64,000 nt of DNA. It comes from Natronorubrum bangense (lineage in GTDB: Archaea > Halobacteriota > Halobacteria > Halobacteriales > Natrialbaceae). The notes below the pieces were generated by a model that did not search any database, was not told the DNA's origin, and saw only the letters and a list, made by a program, of their open reading frames with translations. The translations under genes and the position numbers were made by a program. Positions within the stretch are counted from its first letter, which is position 1. Each line of letters opens with the position of its first letter. The stretch is taken from assembly GCF_004799645.1 (NCBI RefSeq), contig NZ_CP031305.1:3015187-3079186 (forward strand), in the 5' to 3' direction. Positions 17,697 to 27,183 of this stretch are shown piece by piece.

Positions 17697-18847
17697 TATT
17701 CGTTCACCTCTCCAGCGTACTCGACGGCACGCTGTACCGCATCCTCGAGGGTCTGTTCGACCGTCACGAGGTCTTCGTTCAGAATCTCCATGCCTTCCTC
17801 CCAGTTGGTGCCAGCGAGACGGACGACGACTGGCTTGGGAATCTCGTCGAACTGCTCGAGTGCTTCGTTGATCCCCTTGGCGACCTCGTCACCGCGGGTG
17901 ATGCCGCCGAAGATGTTGAAGACGACGCTGTCGACGTTGTCGTCCGAGAACACCATATCGAGTGCGTTCGCGATTCGGTCGGCTTTCGCACCGCCACCGA
18001 CGTCGAGGAAGTTCGCTGGCTCGCCGCCGTAGTAGTCGACGAGGTCGAGCGTCGTCATCACGAGGCCGGCACCGTTGCCGATGATCCCCGTGTTGCCCTC
18101 GAGACGGACGTAGTCGAAGCCGTACTCGTCCGCCTTCTGCTCAAGTTCGTCGCCAGTGCTGGCGGCTTCGGCTTCCATCTCGGCGAGTTCGGGCTGTCGG
18201 AACAGCGCGTCTTCGTCGATGTTCATCACGGCGTCGGCCGCGATGACCTCGTCGTCTGCCGTGACCATCAGTGGGTTGATCTCGGCGTCAGCGCCGTCTC
18301 GGTCGTCCCAGAGCTGATAGAGCGTCGTGAGAACGCTCGAGACGTCACGTGCAACCGACTTGTCGACACCCGCGTCGTAGACGGCCTTGCGAGCCTGGTA
18401 GGGGTGCATGCCGAAGGAGGGGTCGATGTGCTCTTTCGCGATGGCATCGGGGTCTTCCTCGGCGACCTCTTCGATGTTGACGCCACCTTTGGTCGAGACC
18501 ATCGCGACGGGTTTGCCCTCGCCACGGTCCATCGTGATCCCGACGTAGAGCTCGTCGGTGAAGTCGACTGCGCCCTCGACGAGCACGCTGTCGACGTGGT
18601 AGCCTTTGAGATCCATCCCCAGAATCTCGTCGGCTGCCTCGCGCGCTTCGTCCTCGTCGTCGACGAGTTTGATCCCGCCGGCCTTGCCGCGGCCACCGAC
18701 CTGTACCTGTGCTTTGATCGCGACTGGATACCCGATCTCCTCGGCCGCGGCGACGACGCCGTCGACGTCAGAGGCGAGTTGAGAGGCCGGCGTTGGGATG
18801 CCGGCGTCGGCGAAGACTTGCTTCGCCTGATACTCGTGTAGTTTCAT
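17696..18847 (-). CDS. sucC: Succinyl-CoA synthetase beta subunit
   Basis: The 383-residue protein is an ATP-grasp enzyme: [40 protein letters not shown] (nucleotide binding), [20 protein letters not shown] and the C-terminal [16 protein letters not shown] and [10 protein letters not shown]. Two start codons 6 nt apart are possible (18853 and 18847); MKLHEYQAK is the family start. The gene is the first of the sucC-sucD operon, and the 420-nt gap to ubiA probably holds its promoter. Confidence 0.96.
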   Translation of the reverse strand: MKLHEYQAKQVFADAGIPTPASQLASDVDGVVAAAEEIGYPVAIKAQVQVGGRGKAGGIKLVDDEDEAREAADEILGMDLKGYHVDSVLVEGAVDFTDELYVGITMDRGEGKPVAMVSTKGGVNIEEVAEEDPDAIAKEHIDPSFGMHPYQARKAVYDAGVDKSVARDVSSVLTTLYQLWDDRDGADAEINPLMVTADDEVIAADAVMNIDEDALFRQPELAEMEAEAASTGDELEQKADEYGFDYVRLEGNTGIIGNGAGLVMTTLDLVDYYGGEPANFLDVGGGAKADRIANALDMVFSDDNVDSVVFNIFGGITRGDEVAKGINEALEQFDEIPKPVVVRLAGTNWEEGMEILNEDLVTVEQTLEDAVQRAVEYAGEVNE

Positions 18848-19267
18848 AACCATTCGAACGGCCGTTCCCGCGTTGCTTAAATCCTGTTAGTTTCACTCGC
18901 GGTGATGACTCTCTTGATAGCCGACTCTCACACCCACGGCGGTGCTTGCTGCCGGTTTTTCACACTCGAGGTGCGAATGTTTAACTCATCTTCGGATGAA
19001 TCCGTAGCGTCCGTTCGGCCTCGAAAACTTCGGCATCGGACACGTTCGATCACGTGTCGGATCCGTTCAGTGTCGGCTGCAGTGTTGAATGGATCGTTCC
19101 TCCGTGGGTCGCCATAGAGAGGGTGGAACCACGTGGTGTGAACACTACGCTACCGCAACAGTTGACACCGCTCGGCCGTAATCGAACACCGAGGGCACGG
19201 TCACCGCAAGTGCCCGGCGCTAAACACATGTTCGTCACCGCCATCACTGGCAGGAGGCCAAACTGAC
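18848..19267. other. Divergent intergenic region, sucC / ubiA
   Basis: No gene is apparent in these 420 nt. Both neighbours are transcribed outward. I see a short stem at 19039-19058 (GACACG with CGTGTC), an 8-bp palindrome CCACGTGG at 19129-19136, and 6-bp arms AGTGTT/AACACT at 19081-19086 and 19141-19146. These may be regulator sites; none is strong enough to name. A Shine-Dalgarno-like AGGAGG (19252-19257) is 10 nt before the ubiA GTG. Confidence 0.45.
19252..19257 (+). promoter_or_regulatory. Shine-Dalgarno sequence for the UbiA gene (GTG start)
   Basis: AGGAGG lies 10 nt before the GTG at 19268. Most genes here are leaderless, so a clear ribosome binding site supports this start and implies a transcript with a 5' leader. 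Confidence 0.55.
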
Positions 19268-20140
19268 GTGACCACCCCTGCTGCAACCCACAGCAAACGG
19301 CGGTGGATCTCGTCGCTGAAGCGCATACTCCGTCTGTTGGTTCACAGTAACCTGTTTATTTCGCTGGCGACGATGAGCGTCCTCGTCACCACGGTTTTCC
19401 TTGCTGACTTACCGCTCGAGTTCCTGCCGGTGTTTATCGTTTTCGCGGCCACGCTGTTCGTCTACACCGTCAACCGATTCACTGACCTCGAGGAAGACGA
19501 AACGAACGTGCCAGAACGGGCGGCGTTTACCAGACGGTACGGCTGGGTCCTGTTGGTGCTCGGTGTTGGGCTCTACATCGCTGCGATCGTCGTCGCGATC
19601 ATGCTCGGCCTCGAGGGCGCGATCTACCTGTTGTTACCGCTCGTCGTTGCCCTGCTGTACTCTGTCGGCGGCGTCAAACAGCTCTTTCTCGTCAAAAATC
19701 TCGTCGTGGGGTTCGCCTGGGGAGCGATCCCACTGGGTGCCGGCTACTACTACAGCCAGCACTGGACACTCGAAATCCTCGTGATCACGGCCTACGTGAC
19801 CGCGATGATCACCATCGCGGCGGTGATCTTCGACATCAAGGACATCAAAGGCGACCGCGAAGAGGGGATCGCCACCGTGCCGAACAAACTCGGGCCGGCA
19901 GCAACGCGTTACTACTCACAGGTCGCTAACGTCGTTGTCGCCGTCGCCATGGTTGCACTCGTCGTCGCCACACCGCTGTCGACGTCGTTTTACTCCCTGC
20001 TTGCGATGAACGCCTACGTCGCGTGTTATATCCCGTTTGCGACACCTGAGCGCGGGCCGCTGTACTACGGCTTCGTCGTTGACGGCGAACACGTGTTCCT
20101 CGCCGCAGTCATCGTCACCCTCGAGTGGCTGGTCTGGTGA
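19268..20140 (+). CDS. UbiA-family prenyltransferase, integral membrane
   Basis: The 290-residue protein has eight or nine hydrophobic segments. The two Asp motifs typical of UbiA enzymes appear in variant form: NRFTDLEEDE (about residues 73-82) and DIKDIKGD (about 195-202). The family moves a prenyl group from prenyl diphosphate to an acceptor (menaquinone ring, heme, archaeal lipid or carotenoid). The acceptor cannot be decided from sequence. The GTG start is supported by the ribosome binding site; no in-frame ATG exists near the N-terminus. It is divergent from sucC. Confidence 0.9.
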   Translation: MTTPAATHSKRRWISSLKRILRLLVHSNLFISLATMSVLVTTVFLADLPLEFLPVFIVFAATLFVYTVNRFTDLEEDETNVPERAAFTRRYGWVLLVLGVGLYIAAIVVAIMLGLEGAIYLLLPLVVALLYSVGGVKQLFLVKNLVVGFAWGAIPLGAGYYYSQHWTLEILVITAYVTAMITIAAVIFDIKDIKGDREEGIATVPNKLGPAATRYYSQVANVVVAVAMVALVVATPLSTSFYSLLAMNAYVACYIPFATPERGPLYYGFVVDGEHVFLAAVIVTLEWLVW

Positions 20141-20260
20141 CTGAAAACGGTCGCGACACCGGTCGCAGCCCGGGTGGATCATACGGATCTTGTCCGTCAG
20201 CGCCGGCGCGAGCGCGCCCCATCCTGCGGTCGCGCCGGGACATCGGGACAGCACTCGGTA

Positions 20261-20488
20261 TCAGTCCCGGTCCGTCTCGCTCCAGTCGCAGTCTTGGCAC
20301 TTCCAGCCAGTGACGAACTCGGTGACGGAGGGCATGTAACCCACCTCGAGCACATTGCCCCCGCAGTCGGGACAGTCCCTATCAGCGTCCTGGATCGCTT
20401 CGGTCTCCATGACCGAATCGTCCTCGATAAGCTCCGCGAGTTTTCTGCCCGTGACCATTCGGCCCTGCACAACGCGATTATCACTCAT
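20261..20488 (-). CDS. Small zinc-ribbon protein (haloarchaeal DUF5795 type)
   Basis: The 75-residue protein has an N-terminal NRVVQGRMVTGRKLAELIE helix and two CxxC knuckles (C39-P-D-C42 and C64-Q-D-C67). Between them is GNVLEVGYMPSVTEFVTGWK, the strongly conserved block I associate with DUF5795. The four Cys presumably bind one zinc ion. Function is unknown; a nucleic-acid or protein-binding adaptor is plausible. It converges with the UbiA gene and is 174 nt from the tRNA-Leu gene on the other strand. Confidence 0.85.
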   Translation of the reverse strand: MSDNRVVQGRMVTGRKLAELIEDDSVMETEAIQDADRDCPDCGGNVLEVGYMPSVTEFVTGWKCQDCDWSETDRD

Positions 20489-20627
20489 ACCCGAGTCGTT
20501 GGCTCGGCGTTCCTAAGCGCTTCCGGTCACCGCAGTGGCCTGCCGGCTCGAGTCCACCGATTTCGGCCGTTCTCGTTCGCTCCGGATCGATCTCGAGGCG
20601 CTGAACGACGGAATCGAAAATCGGACG

Positions 20628-20634
20628 ATTTAAC
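20628..20634 (+). promoter_or_regulatory. TATA element of tRNA-Leu(CAA)
   Basis: ATTTAAC begins 35 nt before and ends 29 nt before the 5' end of the mature tRNA, within the normal distance for archaeal tRNA promoters. Confidence 0.5.
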
Positions 20635-20662
20635 CTCACGAGGGAGCAAACACAAAGTGCGT

Positions 20663-20745
20663 GCGAGGGTAGCCAAGCGGCCAACGGCGGCGGACTCAAG
20701 ATCCGCTCGTGTAGACGTTCGTGGGTTCGATTCCCTCCCCTCGCA
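20663..20745 (+). tRNA. tRNA-Leu (anticodon CAA)
   Basis: The acceptor arms pair exactly: GCGAGGG (20663-20669) with CCCTCGC (20738-20744), plus discriminator A at 20745. The anticodon stem GCGGA/TCCGC encloses loop CTCAAGA, giving CAA, which reads UUG. The T arm is GTGGGTTCGATTCCC-like and there is a long variable arm, as in all Leu tRNAs. The 3' CCA is not encoded (next bases CTG). No intron is seen. At 83 nt it is class II. Confidence 0.95.
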
Positions 20746-20901
20746 CTGACCAACAGTGCGGCAAGAGCAGTATCTTGCCCTCGCAAACTTCTAAGACGAC
20801 CCATAACGCAGAGCGACAGGGTTGCTGGCCCGAGATCGTAACCGTCATATTGCAACTGCGTATCAAACATTTACTCACTAGCCTGTCGAAGGAACACTCG
20901 C

Positions 20902-21189
20902 ATGTCTCACGAATCAGATGACGATGAGGAGGAATCGGAACGCGAACTCGAGTACGAACACCATATTGCCCGCGAAGACGTGATCACGCACCTCGAGTCA
21001 TTGGTAGACGGCTTTCGTGATGGCGGGACCGTCACGATCGCGTTCGGTGATGAGACGGTCGAGTTCGAGCCCCCAGAGCACATGGCGTTCGAAATGGAGT
21101 ACGAGGAACACGGCGACGAACGCGAACTCGAGTTCGAACTCGAATGGCGTGTCCAAAACGAGGACCTCGAGATCGGGACCACCGAGTGA
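20902..21189 (+). CDS. Amphi-Trp domain protein
   Basis: This 95-residue, extremely acidic protein has HIAREDVITHLESLVDGFRDGGTVTIAFGDETVEF (about residues 20-54) and ends with EHGDERELEFELEWRVQNED. The last segment has the amphipathic strand with conserved Trp that names the amphi-Trp family, common in haloarchaea. The function is not known. It is a stand-alone gene between tRNA-Leu and the IMPase gene. Confidence 0.85.
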   Translation: MSHESDDDEEESERELEYEHHIAREDVITHLESLVDGFRDGGTVTIAFGDETVEFEPPEHMAFEMEYEEHGDERELEFELEWRVQNEDLEIGTTE

Positions 21190-21279
21190 GCCGGCCGGCT
21201 GCAACAGCGGCCTGCTCGATGCACCCTGAGCCGTAACGAAGTCCGATTCCTTTTGACAGCGGCCAGCCGAGGAAGACCA

Positions 21280-22089
21280 ATGAGCGAACGCGAAGGCGAA
21301 TCTCGGCGGACGAGCGTCGCGCTCCGTGCGGCGACCGCGGGAGCCGACGTCGCGGCGTCGTCGTTTCGAACCGATCTCGAGGTCGAACGAAAGGGCGCAA
21401 AGACGGACGTCGTCACACAGATCGACCGGAACGCCCAGACGCGGGTAATCGAGGTCCTCGAGGACGCGTATCCGACAGAGCCAGTCGTCGGCGAGGAAGC
21501 CGACGCGTTGAAACGGGTTCCCGAGACGGGGCCGGCCTGGATCGTCGACCCGATCGACGGGACGAACAACTACGTCAGCGGGAATCGCGCATTTGGGACG
21601 GCCGTCGCCGCAGTCTGTGACGGCGAACCCGTCGGTGCAGCGACGGTCTGTCCCGCGCTGGGGGATACGTACCGTGTCGGCCCCGACGGCGCGGTTTGCA
21701 ACGACGAGCCGCTCTCGGTCAGCGACTGTAGCGACCCCGAGGCTGCGACCGTCTGCCCGACGTTCTGGTGGGATTTCGACCATCGCGAGGAGTACGCCGC
21801 GGCGACGCGGGCGATCGTCGAACGCTTCGGCGACATGCGACGGTTCGGCTGTGCCCAACTCGAGTTGGCGATGGTCGCATCGGGCGCACTCGAGGGGACG
21901 ATGACGAACCTGCGGACGAACCCGTGGGACACCGTCGCTGGCGTCCAGTTGGTGCGAGAGGCTGGTGGAACCGTAACCGATCTCGAGGGGAATCGCTGGC
22001 GACACGACAGCGAGGGGCTGGTGGCCTCGAACGGGGCGATCCACGACGAGCTGTGTGCTGCTACACGAGAGATTTCCCAGACACTGTAA
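21280..22089 (+). CDS. Inositol monophosphatase-family phosphatase
   Basis: The 269 residues carry the metal-binding motifs in order: VVGEEAD, WIVDPIDGTNNYVSGNRAFG (DPIDGT) and the C-terminal NPWDTVAGVQLVREAGG. This is the IMPase/FBPase/CysQ superfamily; in archaea it includes dual inositol-1-phosphatase/fructose-1,6-bisphosphatase enzymes acting in gluconeogenesis. Which activity dominates cannot be told. ATG 21280 (MSEREGESRR) is chosen; a longer frame from 21253 would add nine residues. It is followed after 72 nt by the DUF63 gene on the same strand. Confidence 0.93.
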   Translation: MSEREGESRRTSVALRAATAGADVAASSFRTDLEVERKGAKTDVVTQIDRNAQTRVIEVLEDAYPTEPVVGEEADALKRVPETGPAWIVDPIDGTNNYVSGNRAFGTAVAAVCDGEPVGAATVCPALGDTYRVGPDGAVCNDEPLSVSDCSDPEAATVCPTFWWDFDHREEYAAATRAIVERFGDMRRFGCAQLELAMVASGALEGTMTNLRTNPWDTVAGVQLVREAGGTVTDLEGNRWRHDSEGLVASNGAIHDELCAATREISQTL

Positions 22090-22161
22090 TCGCCGCCCGC
22101 TCGCTGTCACGACCTGCAGGAAACCGGAAACGGTAAGCGCCCACCCCAACGGATATCGGTC

Positions 22162-23283
22162 ATGGACGAGTTTATCGAACGGTACGGCCCCGAACGGGTC
22201 TGGGCTGCGACCGTTGTCCTCCTCGTTGCCGGTGTCACACTCGCTGCTTGGGTGTTTCCACAGCGTGTGTACGTCGACATCATCTGGCAGTACTTCTGGG
22301 GGCCAGTGGTCGCCGACGCACATGGCTGGGGTTGTATCGCGTGGGCGGGCGGTGAACAGATACACTGCAATGAGGCGACTGGTGACTTCGGGCCAACCGC
22401 TGCGCCGGGGTACACCGCCATCTCCTATGCCGGCTACATCCCGACGCTCATTCTGATGGCGATCGGGGTCCTGTTCGTGCTTCGCCGCCTCGAGATCGGT
22501 AGCTTCCGCGGGGGCTTTTTCGCGCTGTTCCCGTTCATGTTGTTCGGTGGCGCGCTCCGAACGGTCGAGGACGCAAACGTCGCTGCTTACCGCGAAACGG
22601 GCGAACTCGCCATTCAGCTACCGTGGTCTGGCTTCCTGATCAGTCCGTTGATCTACTTCACAGTGACGCTCATCGCGCTTGTCGCACTCGTTGGCGCAGT
22701 CTTCCTCGAGCGAAACGACTCCGTCTCGAGGTACGAGTATCCGCTCTTTGGCATCGGGGCCGTCGTGCTCGCCGCGACGCTCGGGTGGCTCGGCTATCTC
22801 GCCGTAACGACGGAGTACGCCTCGTTTTACCCGTCGATTCCGACGATCGTCCTGACGGCTGCGACCGTCTCGACAGCGATCGTCTGGATGGGCATTCAGC
22901 GGTTCGCACCCGAGCTGAACCGCGGCACCGGCTACATGGGGATCGTCGTCATCTGGGCCCACGCAGTCGATGGCTTTGCAAACCAGCTCATGCTGGATTG
23001 GTCGCAGGTCTGGGGGCTTAGCTACGCCCCGAAACATCCGGTCAACGACGCGATCGTCACCGTCACCGGTTCGGTGCTTCCAGCCAGCGTCACCGAGATC
23101 ACCGGCGCTGCCTGGCCGTTTGCACTCCTGAAACTCGCTGCGCCCGTCTTCATCATCTGGATCTTCAACGAGGAGATATTCGACGAGAACCCGCGCTTTG
23201 CGATCTTGATGATGATCACGGTCGTCGCCGTCGGACTCGGGCCCGGAACCCGTGACATGCTCCGGGCGACGTTCGGTATCTGA
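22162..23283 (+). CDS. DUF63 multi-pass membrane protein
   Basis: The 373-residue protein has nine or so hydrophobic segments starting at [20 protein letters not shown]. Family-typical blocks are [16 protein letters not shown], the loop [26 protein letters not shown] and [18 protein letters not shown]63 occurs in many archaea; the function is undetermined. The segment with [13 protein letters not shown] contains two Cys that could form a bond in the outer loop. It lies 72 nt behind the IMPase gene, so cotranscription is possible. Confidence 0.9.
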   Translation: MDEFIERYGPERVWAATVVLLVAGVTLAAWVFPQRVYVDIIWQYFWGPVVADAHGWGCIAWAGGEQIHCNEATGDFGPTAAPGYTAISYAGYIPTLILMAIGVLFVLRRLEIGSFRGGFFALFPFMLFGGALRTVEDANVAAYRETGELAIQLPWSGFLISPLIYFTVTLIALVALVGAVFLERNDSVSRYEYPLFGIGAVVLAATLGWLGYLAVTTEYASFYPSIPTIVLTAATVSTAIVWMGIQRFAPELNRGTGYMGIVVIWAHAVDGFANQLMLDWSQVWGLSYAPKHPVNDAIVTVTGSVLPASVTEITGAAWPFALLKLAAPVFIIWIFNEEIFDENPRFAILMMITVVAVGLGPGTRDMLRATFGI

Positions 23284-23349
23284 GCCGGAACAGACACGCA
23301 GGAGATTCTTTTAATTACGTGTTCGTGACGTGCTTTTATTTCGGCTGCT

Positions 23350-23370
23350 CGAGTGTCGTTTCGACACTCG
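23350..23370 (+). terminator. Hairpin after the DUF63 gene
   Basis: CGAGTGTCG (23350-23358) pairs perfectly with CGACACTCG (23362-23370) across a TTT loop. It lies 67 nt past the DUF63 stop and follows a TTTTATTT run (23334-23341). It may be a terminator, or a structured part of an RNA if the TTTTATTT is a TATA box. Confidence 0.35.
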
Positions 23371-23799
23371 TTGTCGCAGACGCCACAGTTCGGTCGCCTC
23401 GAGACGATTATGGTCCCCGTGATCGCCGTCTGGGCCGTCGATCGAATACGTACCGTGTCCGTCCAGCGTGAGACACACAGTCCGAGTTGTGAAACGGTGA
23501 CGGACTGTTCGTTCGTGTGCCACAGATAACAAACGAGCCGGGTAACAGAGCGCCAGATATCGGCAATTATGTATGAAAATCGCGTGACGGTGTTCGACCT
23601 GTCTGGTCGAGACTGGCGACATTGGACGAACTGATAATGTCGAATAATCATCGGACTTTTCAGGATCCGCTAACTAGCTGCTCAATCTATTTCGGATACA
23701 CTACCCATTCCAAGATATAATCCGGGAAGCGAATATATTAAGAGCCAACGATCCATCGGCCACGATATCGAAAGAGCAGCGCACGCGCACCACTTAACT

Positions 23800-23853
23800 A
23801 TGTCACTCGTACTGATATTCGGCAATTATTCGAGACGGAGGAACCGACAATGA
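23800..23853 (+). CDS. Candidate 17-residue leader ORF overlapping the permease start (ATGA)
   Basis: ATG 23800 opens a 17-codon frame (MSLVLIFGNYSRRRNRQ) whose TGA at 23851-23853 overlaps the permease ATG at 23850. It contains the ribosome binding site of the permease gene. The arrangement would allow translational coupling or attenuation in response to hydrophobic or Arg codons. It may be chance: a short open frame in this context is not rare. Confidence 0.2.
   Translation: MSLVLIFGNYSRRRNRQ
23837..23841 (+). promoter_or_regulatory. Shine-Dalgarno sequence of the permease-USP gene
   Basis: GGAGG lies 8 nt before the ATG at 23850, one of few clear ribosome binding sites in the window, so this message carries a 5' leader. 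Confidence 0.55.
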
Positions 23854-26207
23854 CCAGCGGAGACGAAGAACTCGCCAAGGACCTCGGACTCGTCTCCGCG
23901 CTCGCGATCGGTATCGGGACGATGGTCGGTGCGGGGATCTTCGTTCTGCCCGGCATCGCCGCACAGCAAGCAGGTCCGGCGGTCGTCATCTCGTTTATTA
24001 TTGGTGGGATGATCGCCATGATAAACGCGGTCACGGTGAGCGAACTCGGCACCGCGATGCCGAAAGCCGGCGGCGCGTACTACTACATCAATCGCGCGCT
24101 CGGCCCACTGTTCGGCTCGATCTCGGGGATGGGCGACTGGATCGGCCTCGCCTTCGCGAGTGCGTTTTATGCCATCGGCTTCGGTGGGTATCTCGCCGAC
24201 TTACTCGATGGCATCGTCGTTCCGATCCCCGGACTCGGGGAACTCGCGTTGCTCCCGACGATTGCGCTTGGCCCGATCGTTCTCACTGAAATTCAGATCG
24301 GAGCCATACTTGCTGGGCTCGTGTTCGTCGGAGTCAACTACATGGGTGCAAAAGAGACCGGCGGCATCCAGACCGCTATCGTCACGCTCTTGCTTGGCAT
24401 CCTCACGATCTTCGCCATCGTCGGCTTCTTCTCCTTCGACTGGGGCACCGTCGCCGTCGACGGCAGCTACACACCCGAGGGAACGGCGGCGATCCTCCCC
24501 GGTGCAGCGCTCGTGTTCGTCTCCTATCTCGGCTACGCCAAGATTGCGACGATCGGCGAGGAACTCAAAAATCCCGGCCGAAACCTCCCCATTGCGATCA
24601 TCGGCAGCGTCGGCATCGTGATGGTCATCTACACGATCCTCGTCGGCCTCCTGATGGGGCTGATTCCACACGAGGAGTTCTTCCTCGAGGACGTCGAGAA
24701 CGCGCCAATGACCTACGCCGCCCAGATCGTCTTCGACTACCAGTTCGCGGTTGCTGGGCTGGAGCTTTCGATTCTTGGCGTTGGGGTAACCTCGATCACG
24801 CTTGCCGCATTGCTCGCGACCGCCTCGAGTGCAAACGCCTCGATTCTCGCGTCGGCCCGCATCAATTTCGCGATGGGGCGTGACAAAATCGTCACGCCGA
24901 AACTCAACGAGATTCATCCCAGGTTTGCGACACCGTACCGATCGATTGCCCTCACCGGGCTCATGATTATTGTCTTCATCATCGGCTTAGGGGAAACTGT
25001 CGCAATCCTCTCGAGTGCAGCGAGTGTGCTCCATCTCGTTGTCTACGCGCTGATCAACGTCTCGCTGATCGTCTTTCGCGAGACGAACCCGCCGGAGTAC
25101 GACCCGGACTTCGAGGTTCCCCTCTACCCGTTCACGCCGATCGCCGGGTTCGTCCTCTCGCTCGCGTTGATCTACTACATGGACAATCTCGCGACCGCGA
25201 TTGCCGGTGCGTTCGTCGTCTTCGCGATCGTCTGGTACTTCGCGTACGCACGAACGGAGACCGACCGTGAGGGGATCCTGAGCGACTACATCCTCTCGCG
25301 ATCCGAGGAGATGCCTGACGCCGCCGTCTCGGCTGCAAACGTCGCCAAACCGACCGAGGAGAGTGAACACACCGTCGTCGTGCCGGTCTCGAACCCACGA
25401 ACGGAGTCGCAACTGCTGTCGCTGGCGAGCGTGGTCGCAAAGGCCAACGGCGGCAGGGTCAAAGCTGTCCACATCGTCGAGGTTCCCGACCAGACGCCGC
25501 TGCGGGAAGGCTCCGAGCACATTCGGCGGATCGACGAAGAGTCGCAGACACTCATGAATCAGGTCCGGTCGAGTACCGAAACGCTCGACGTCCCCGTCGA
25601 TGTCCAAACCGTCGTCTCACACCGCTCGTTCGAAGAGGTGTTCAACGTGGCCCGCCGCGAGAACGCCGACACCGTCGTCATGGGCTGGGGTCCCGGCCGA
25701 CCGTGGAGTGCGGGTCGCGCAGAACGACCACTCGACGAGTTGACCCACGACCTGCCGTGTGACTTCCTCGTCCTGAACGACCGAGGTCTCGAGACCGACC
25801 GCGTGCTGGTTCCGACCGCCGGCGGTCCGGACTCCGAACTCAGCGCCGAGATGGCCCGCTACATGCGCGACCAACTCGGCTCCGAGATTACTCTCCAGTA
25901 CGTCGTCGACGAAGGAGAGATAGCCGAGGGCGAGGCGTTCCTGTCCGAGTGGGCGGCCGACAACGGTCTCGAGGACGCCGAAATCCGTGTCGACGCATCG
26001 AGCGACGTCGAAGAGGCGATTGCGGAAGCCGCTCGCGATCACTCGCTGCTCATCATCGGCGCAACCGAACGCGGCCTCCTCTCGCGACTCATCCGCGGAT
26101 CGCTCGCCTACAGCGTCGTCAACGAGGTCGAAAGTTCGGTCTTGCTGGCCGAGCGACCGACGAAGCGGTCGCTTTGGGATCGGCTGTTCGGCAGTCGAAA
26201 CAAGTGA
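23850..26207 (+). CDS. APC-superfamily amino-acid permease fused to two universal stress (USP) domains
   Basis: The 785-residue protein has an N-terminal transporter (about 10-470, roughly 12 membrane segments) with the APC motif IGTMVGAGIFVLPG and FVSYLGYAKIATIGEELKNPGRNLP. A cytoplasmic tail has two USP domains: about 505-640 (HTVVVPVSNPRTESQLLSLA; VVMGWGPGRP) and 640-775 (VLVPTAGGPDSEL; LIIGATERGLLSRLIRGS, resembling the nucleotide-binding GxxGxxxxxxxxxGS). The transporter probably imports amino acids, with the USP domains sensing nucleotide or stress state. The next genes are an Lrp-RCK regulator and TrkA on the opposite strand, suggesting an osmotic context. The specific substrate is unknown. 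Confidence 0.92.
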   Translation: MTSGDEELAKDLGLVSALAIGIGTMVGAGIFVLPGIAAQQAGPAVVISFIIGGMIAMINAVTVSELGTAMPKAGGAYYYINRALGPLFGSISGMGDWIGLAFASAFYAIGFGGYLADLLDGIVVPIPGLGELALLPTIALGPIVLTEIQIGAILAGLVFVGVNYMGAKETGGIQTAIVTLLLGILTIFAIVGFFSFDWGTVAVDGSYTPEGTAAILPGAALVFVSYLGYAKIATIGEELKNPGRNLPIAIIGSVGIVMVIYTILVGLLMGLIPHEEFFLEDVENAPMTYAAQIVFDYQFAVAGLELSILGVGVTSITLAALLATASSANASILASARINFAMGRDKIVTPKLNEIHPRFATPYRSIALTGLMIIVFIIGLGETVAILSSAASVLHLVVYALINVSLIVFRETNPPEYDPDFEVPLYPFTPIAGFVLSLALIYYMDNLATAIAGAFVVFAIVWYFAYARTETDREGILSDYILSRSEEMPDAAVSAANVAKPTEESEHTVVVPVSNPRTESQLLSLASVVAKANGGRVKAVHIVEVPDQTPLREGSEHIRRIDEESQTLMNQVRSSTETLDVPVDVQTVVSHRSFEEVFNVARRENADTVVMGWGPGRPWSAGRAERPLDELTHDLPCDFLVLNDRGLETDRVLVPTAGGPDSELSAEMARYMRDQLGSEITLQYVVDEGEIAEGEAFLSEWAADNGLEDAEIRVDASSDVEEAIAEAARDHSLLIIGATERGLLSRLIRGSLAYSVVNEVESSVLLAERPTKRSLWDRLFGSRNK

Positions 26208-26326
26208 GACGCGATCCCACACCGGTTTTGTCGAACGGCACGCGCCGCTCGTCTTGACGGGTCTCGGCCAGCGTCTCTGATCCGTCGAATCGGCTGCGGG
26301 CGGCGAATCCGACTCCGAACCGGCCG

Positions 26327-27070
26327 CTAGTTCCCCTCGGCTTCGAAAACTTCGAACATACTCTCCGTAAAGCCGCCCCTAGAGAGGACGGTCAAGATGT
26401 CACCGGGTCGAATCTCGCTGTCGCCCCGCGGTGTCAGGACGGCGTCGTCGCGCTCGATGGAGACGACGAGCACGCCGTCCTCGAGAACGCCCTCTTGTGC
26501 GGCACGCTCTAATGACATCCCAGCGATCGGTGCGTCGTCGTCCACGGTGAGTTCGACGACTTTGTTGCCGCCGGCGAGACTGATGTAGTCAGAGAACTGC
26601 TGGTGCGTTTCGGCCGGTCCGAAGGGGTGATAGGCCTGAAATTGCTCCGTTCGGACCACTTTTTCGTCCTCGATGGCGATCTCGAGTGAGGTGAGTTCTC
26701 GAGCGACGTCGTTCACCGCCTCGACGTCGTCCCCGACGGCGAGTACGTGGAGGTTCTCCTGTCCGGCCACGAACTCCCGAACATTGACGACGCCCGTGAT
26801 CGTTCGGGCCTGTTGGGCGATTCGCGCTCGCTCCTCGATGGGTGCCGTTCCCACGTAGAGCGTTCTCAACATCCCGGCGGCGGCGTCGAAATCGACGTTC
26901 GCGTGGTAACCGCGAATGATCCCGGCGTCCTCGAGTTGGGCGATCCGGTTCCGGACCGTCGCCGGCGAGACGCCTACCTGTTTGGCGATCATCGGTGCAG
27001 ACGTGTTTCGCGCGTCTCCCATCAGCGCATGGATAATGCGTCTGTTCACTTCGTCGAGGCGAACGCTCAT
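26327..27070 (-). CDS. Lrp/AsnC regulator fused to an RCK_C (TrkA-C) domain
   Basis: The 247-residue protein has an N-terminal Lrp helix-turn-helix (about 3-55: LDEVNRRIIHALMGDARNTS; QVGVSPATVRNRIAQLEDAG), an Lrp effector domain (about 65-140) and a C-terminal RCK_C domain (about 165-245: VVELTVDDDAPIAGMSLERA; LTPRGDSEIRPGDILTVLSR). RCK_C domains in K+ transport proteins bind small ligands such as nucleotides or c-di-AMP. This would give transcription control by the same ligand class. It ends before the permease gene and is followed, behind it on the same strand, by trkA after 113 nt. Targets are inferred to be the neighbouring transport genes. Confidence 0.9.
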   Translation of the reverse strand: MSVRLDEVNRRIIHALMGDARNTSAPMIAKQVGVSPATVRNRIAQLEDAGIIRGYHANVDFDAAAGMLRTLYVGTAPIEERARIAQQARTITGVVNVREFVAGQENLHVLAVGDDVEAVNDVARELTSLEIAIEDEKVVRTEQFQAYHPFGPAETHQQFSDYISLAGGNKVVELTVDDDAPIAGMSLERAAQEGVLEDGVLVVSIERDDAVLTPRGDSEIRPGDILTVLSRGGFTESMFEVFEAEGN

Positions 27071-27183
27071 GGCGATCCGTACGCCGACCGGATTGAAGGG
27101 CGCTCTCCTTTACTCGCGTCTCGCTGGTCAGTCGACTCGACACAGTGCGTGCTCGGATGGATCTCGCGGCCGACGACCCCGCG

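Larger units (their letters stand above)
23284..23849. other. 566-nt intergenic region before the permease gene
   Basis: A strong hairpin (described separately) is at 23350-23370. From 23630 to 23790 the sequence is unusually AT-rich, with a TATA-like ATATATTAAG at 23734-23743. A minus-strand open frame (23311-23622) exists but looks non-coding. The permease start is preceded by GGAGG at 23837-23841, 8 nt before the ATG, and by a 17-codon ORF, so the permease mRNA likely has a leader. Confidence 0.5.

Noticed and set aside
20738..20779. Repeated CCCTCGCA downstream of tRNA-Leu as a possible integration scar
   Set aside because: Only 8 bp match and no integrase or foreign genes lie nearby; too short to support an att site.
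23311..23622. Minus-strand frame of 103 codons in the DUF63-permease gap
   Set aside because: Composition (many His, Arg, Ser) and lack of any motif or promoter at the start argue against a gene.
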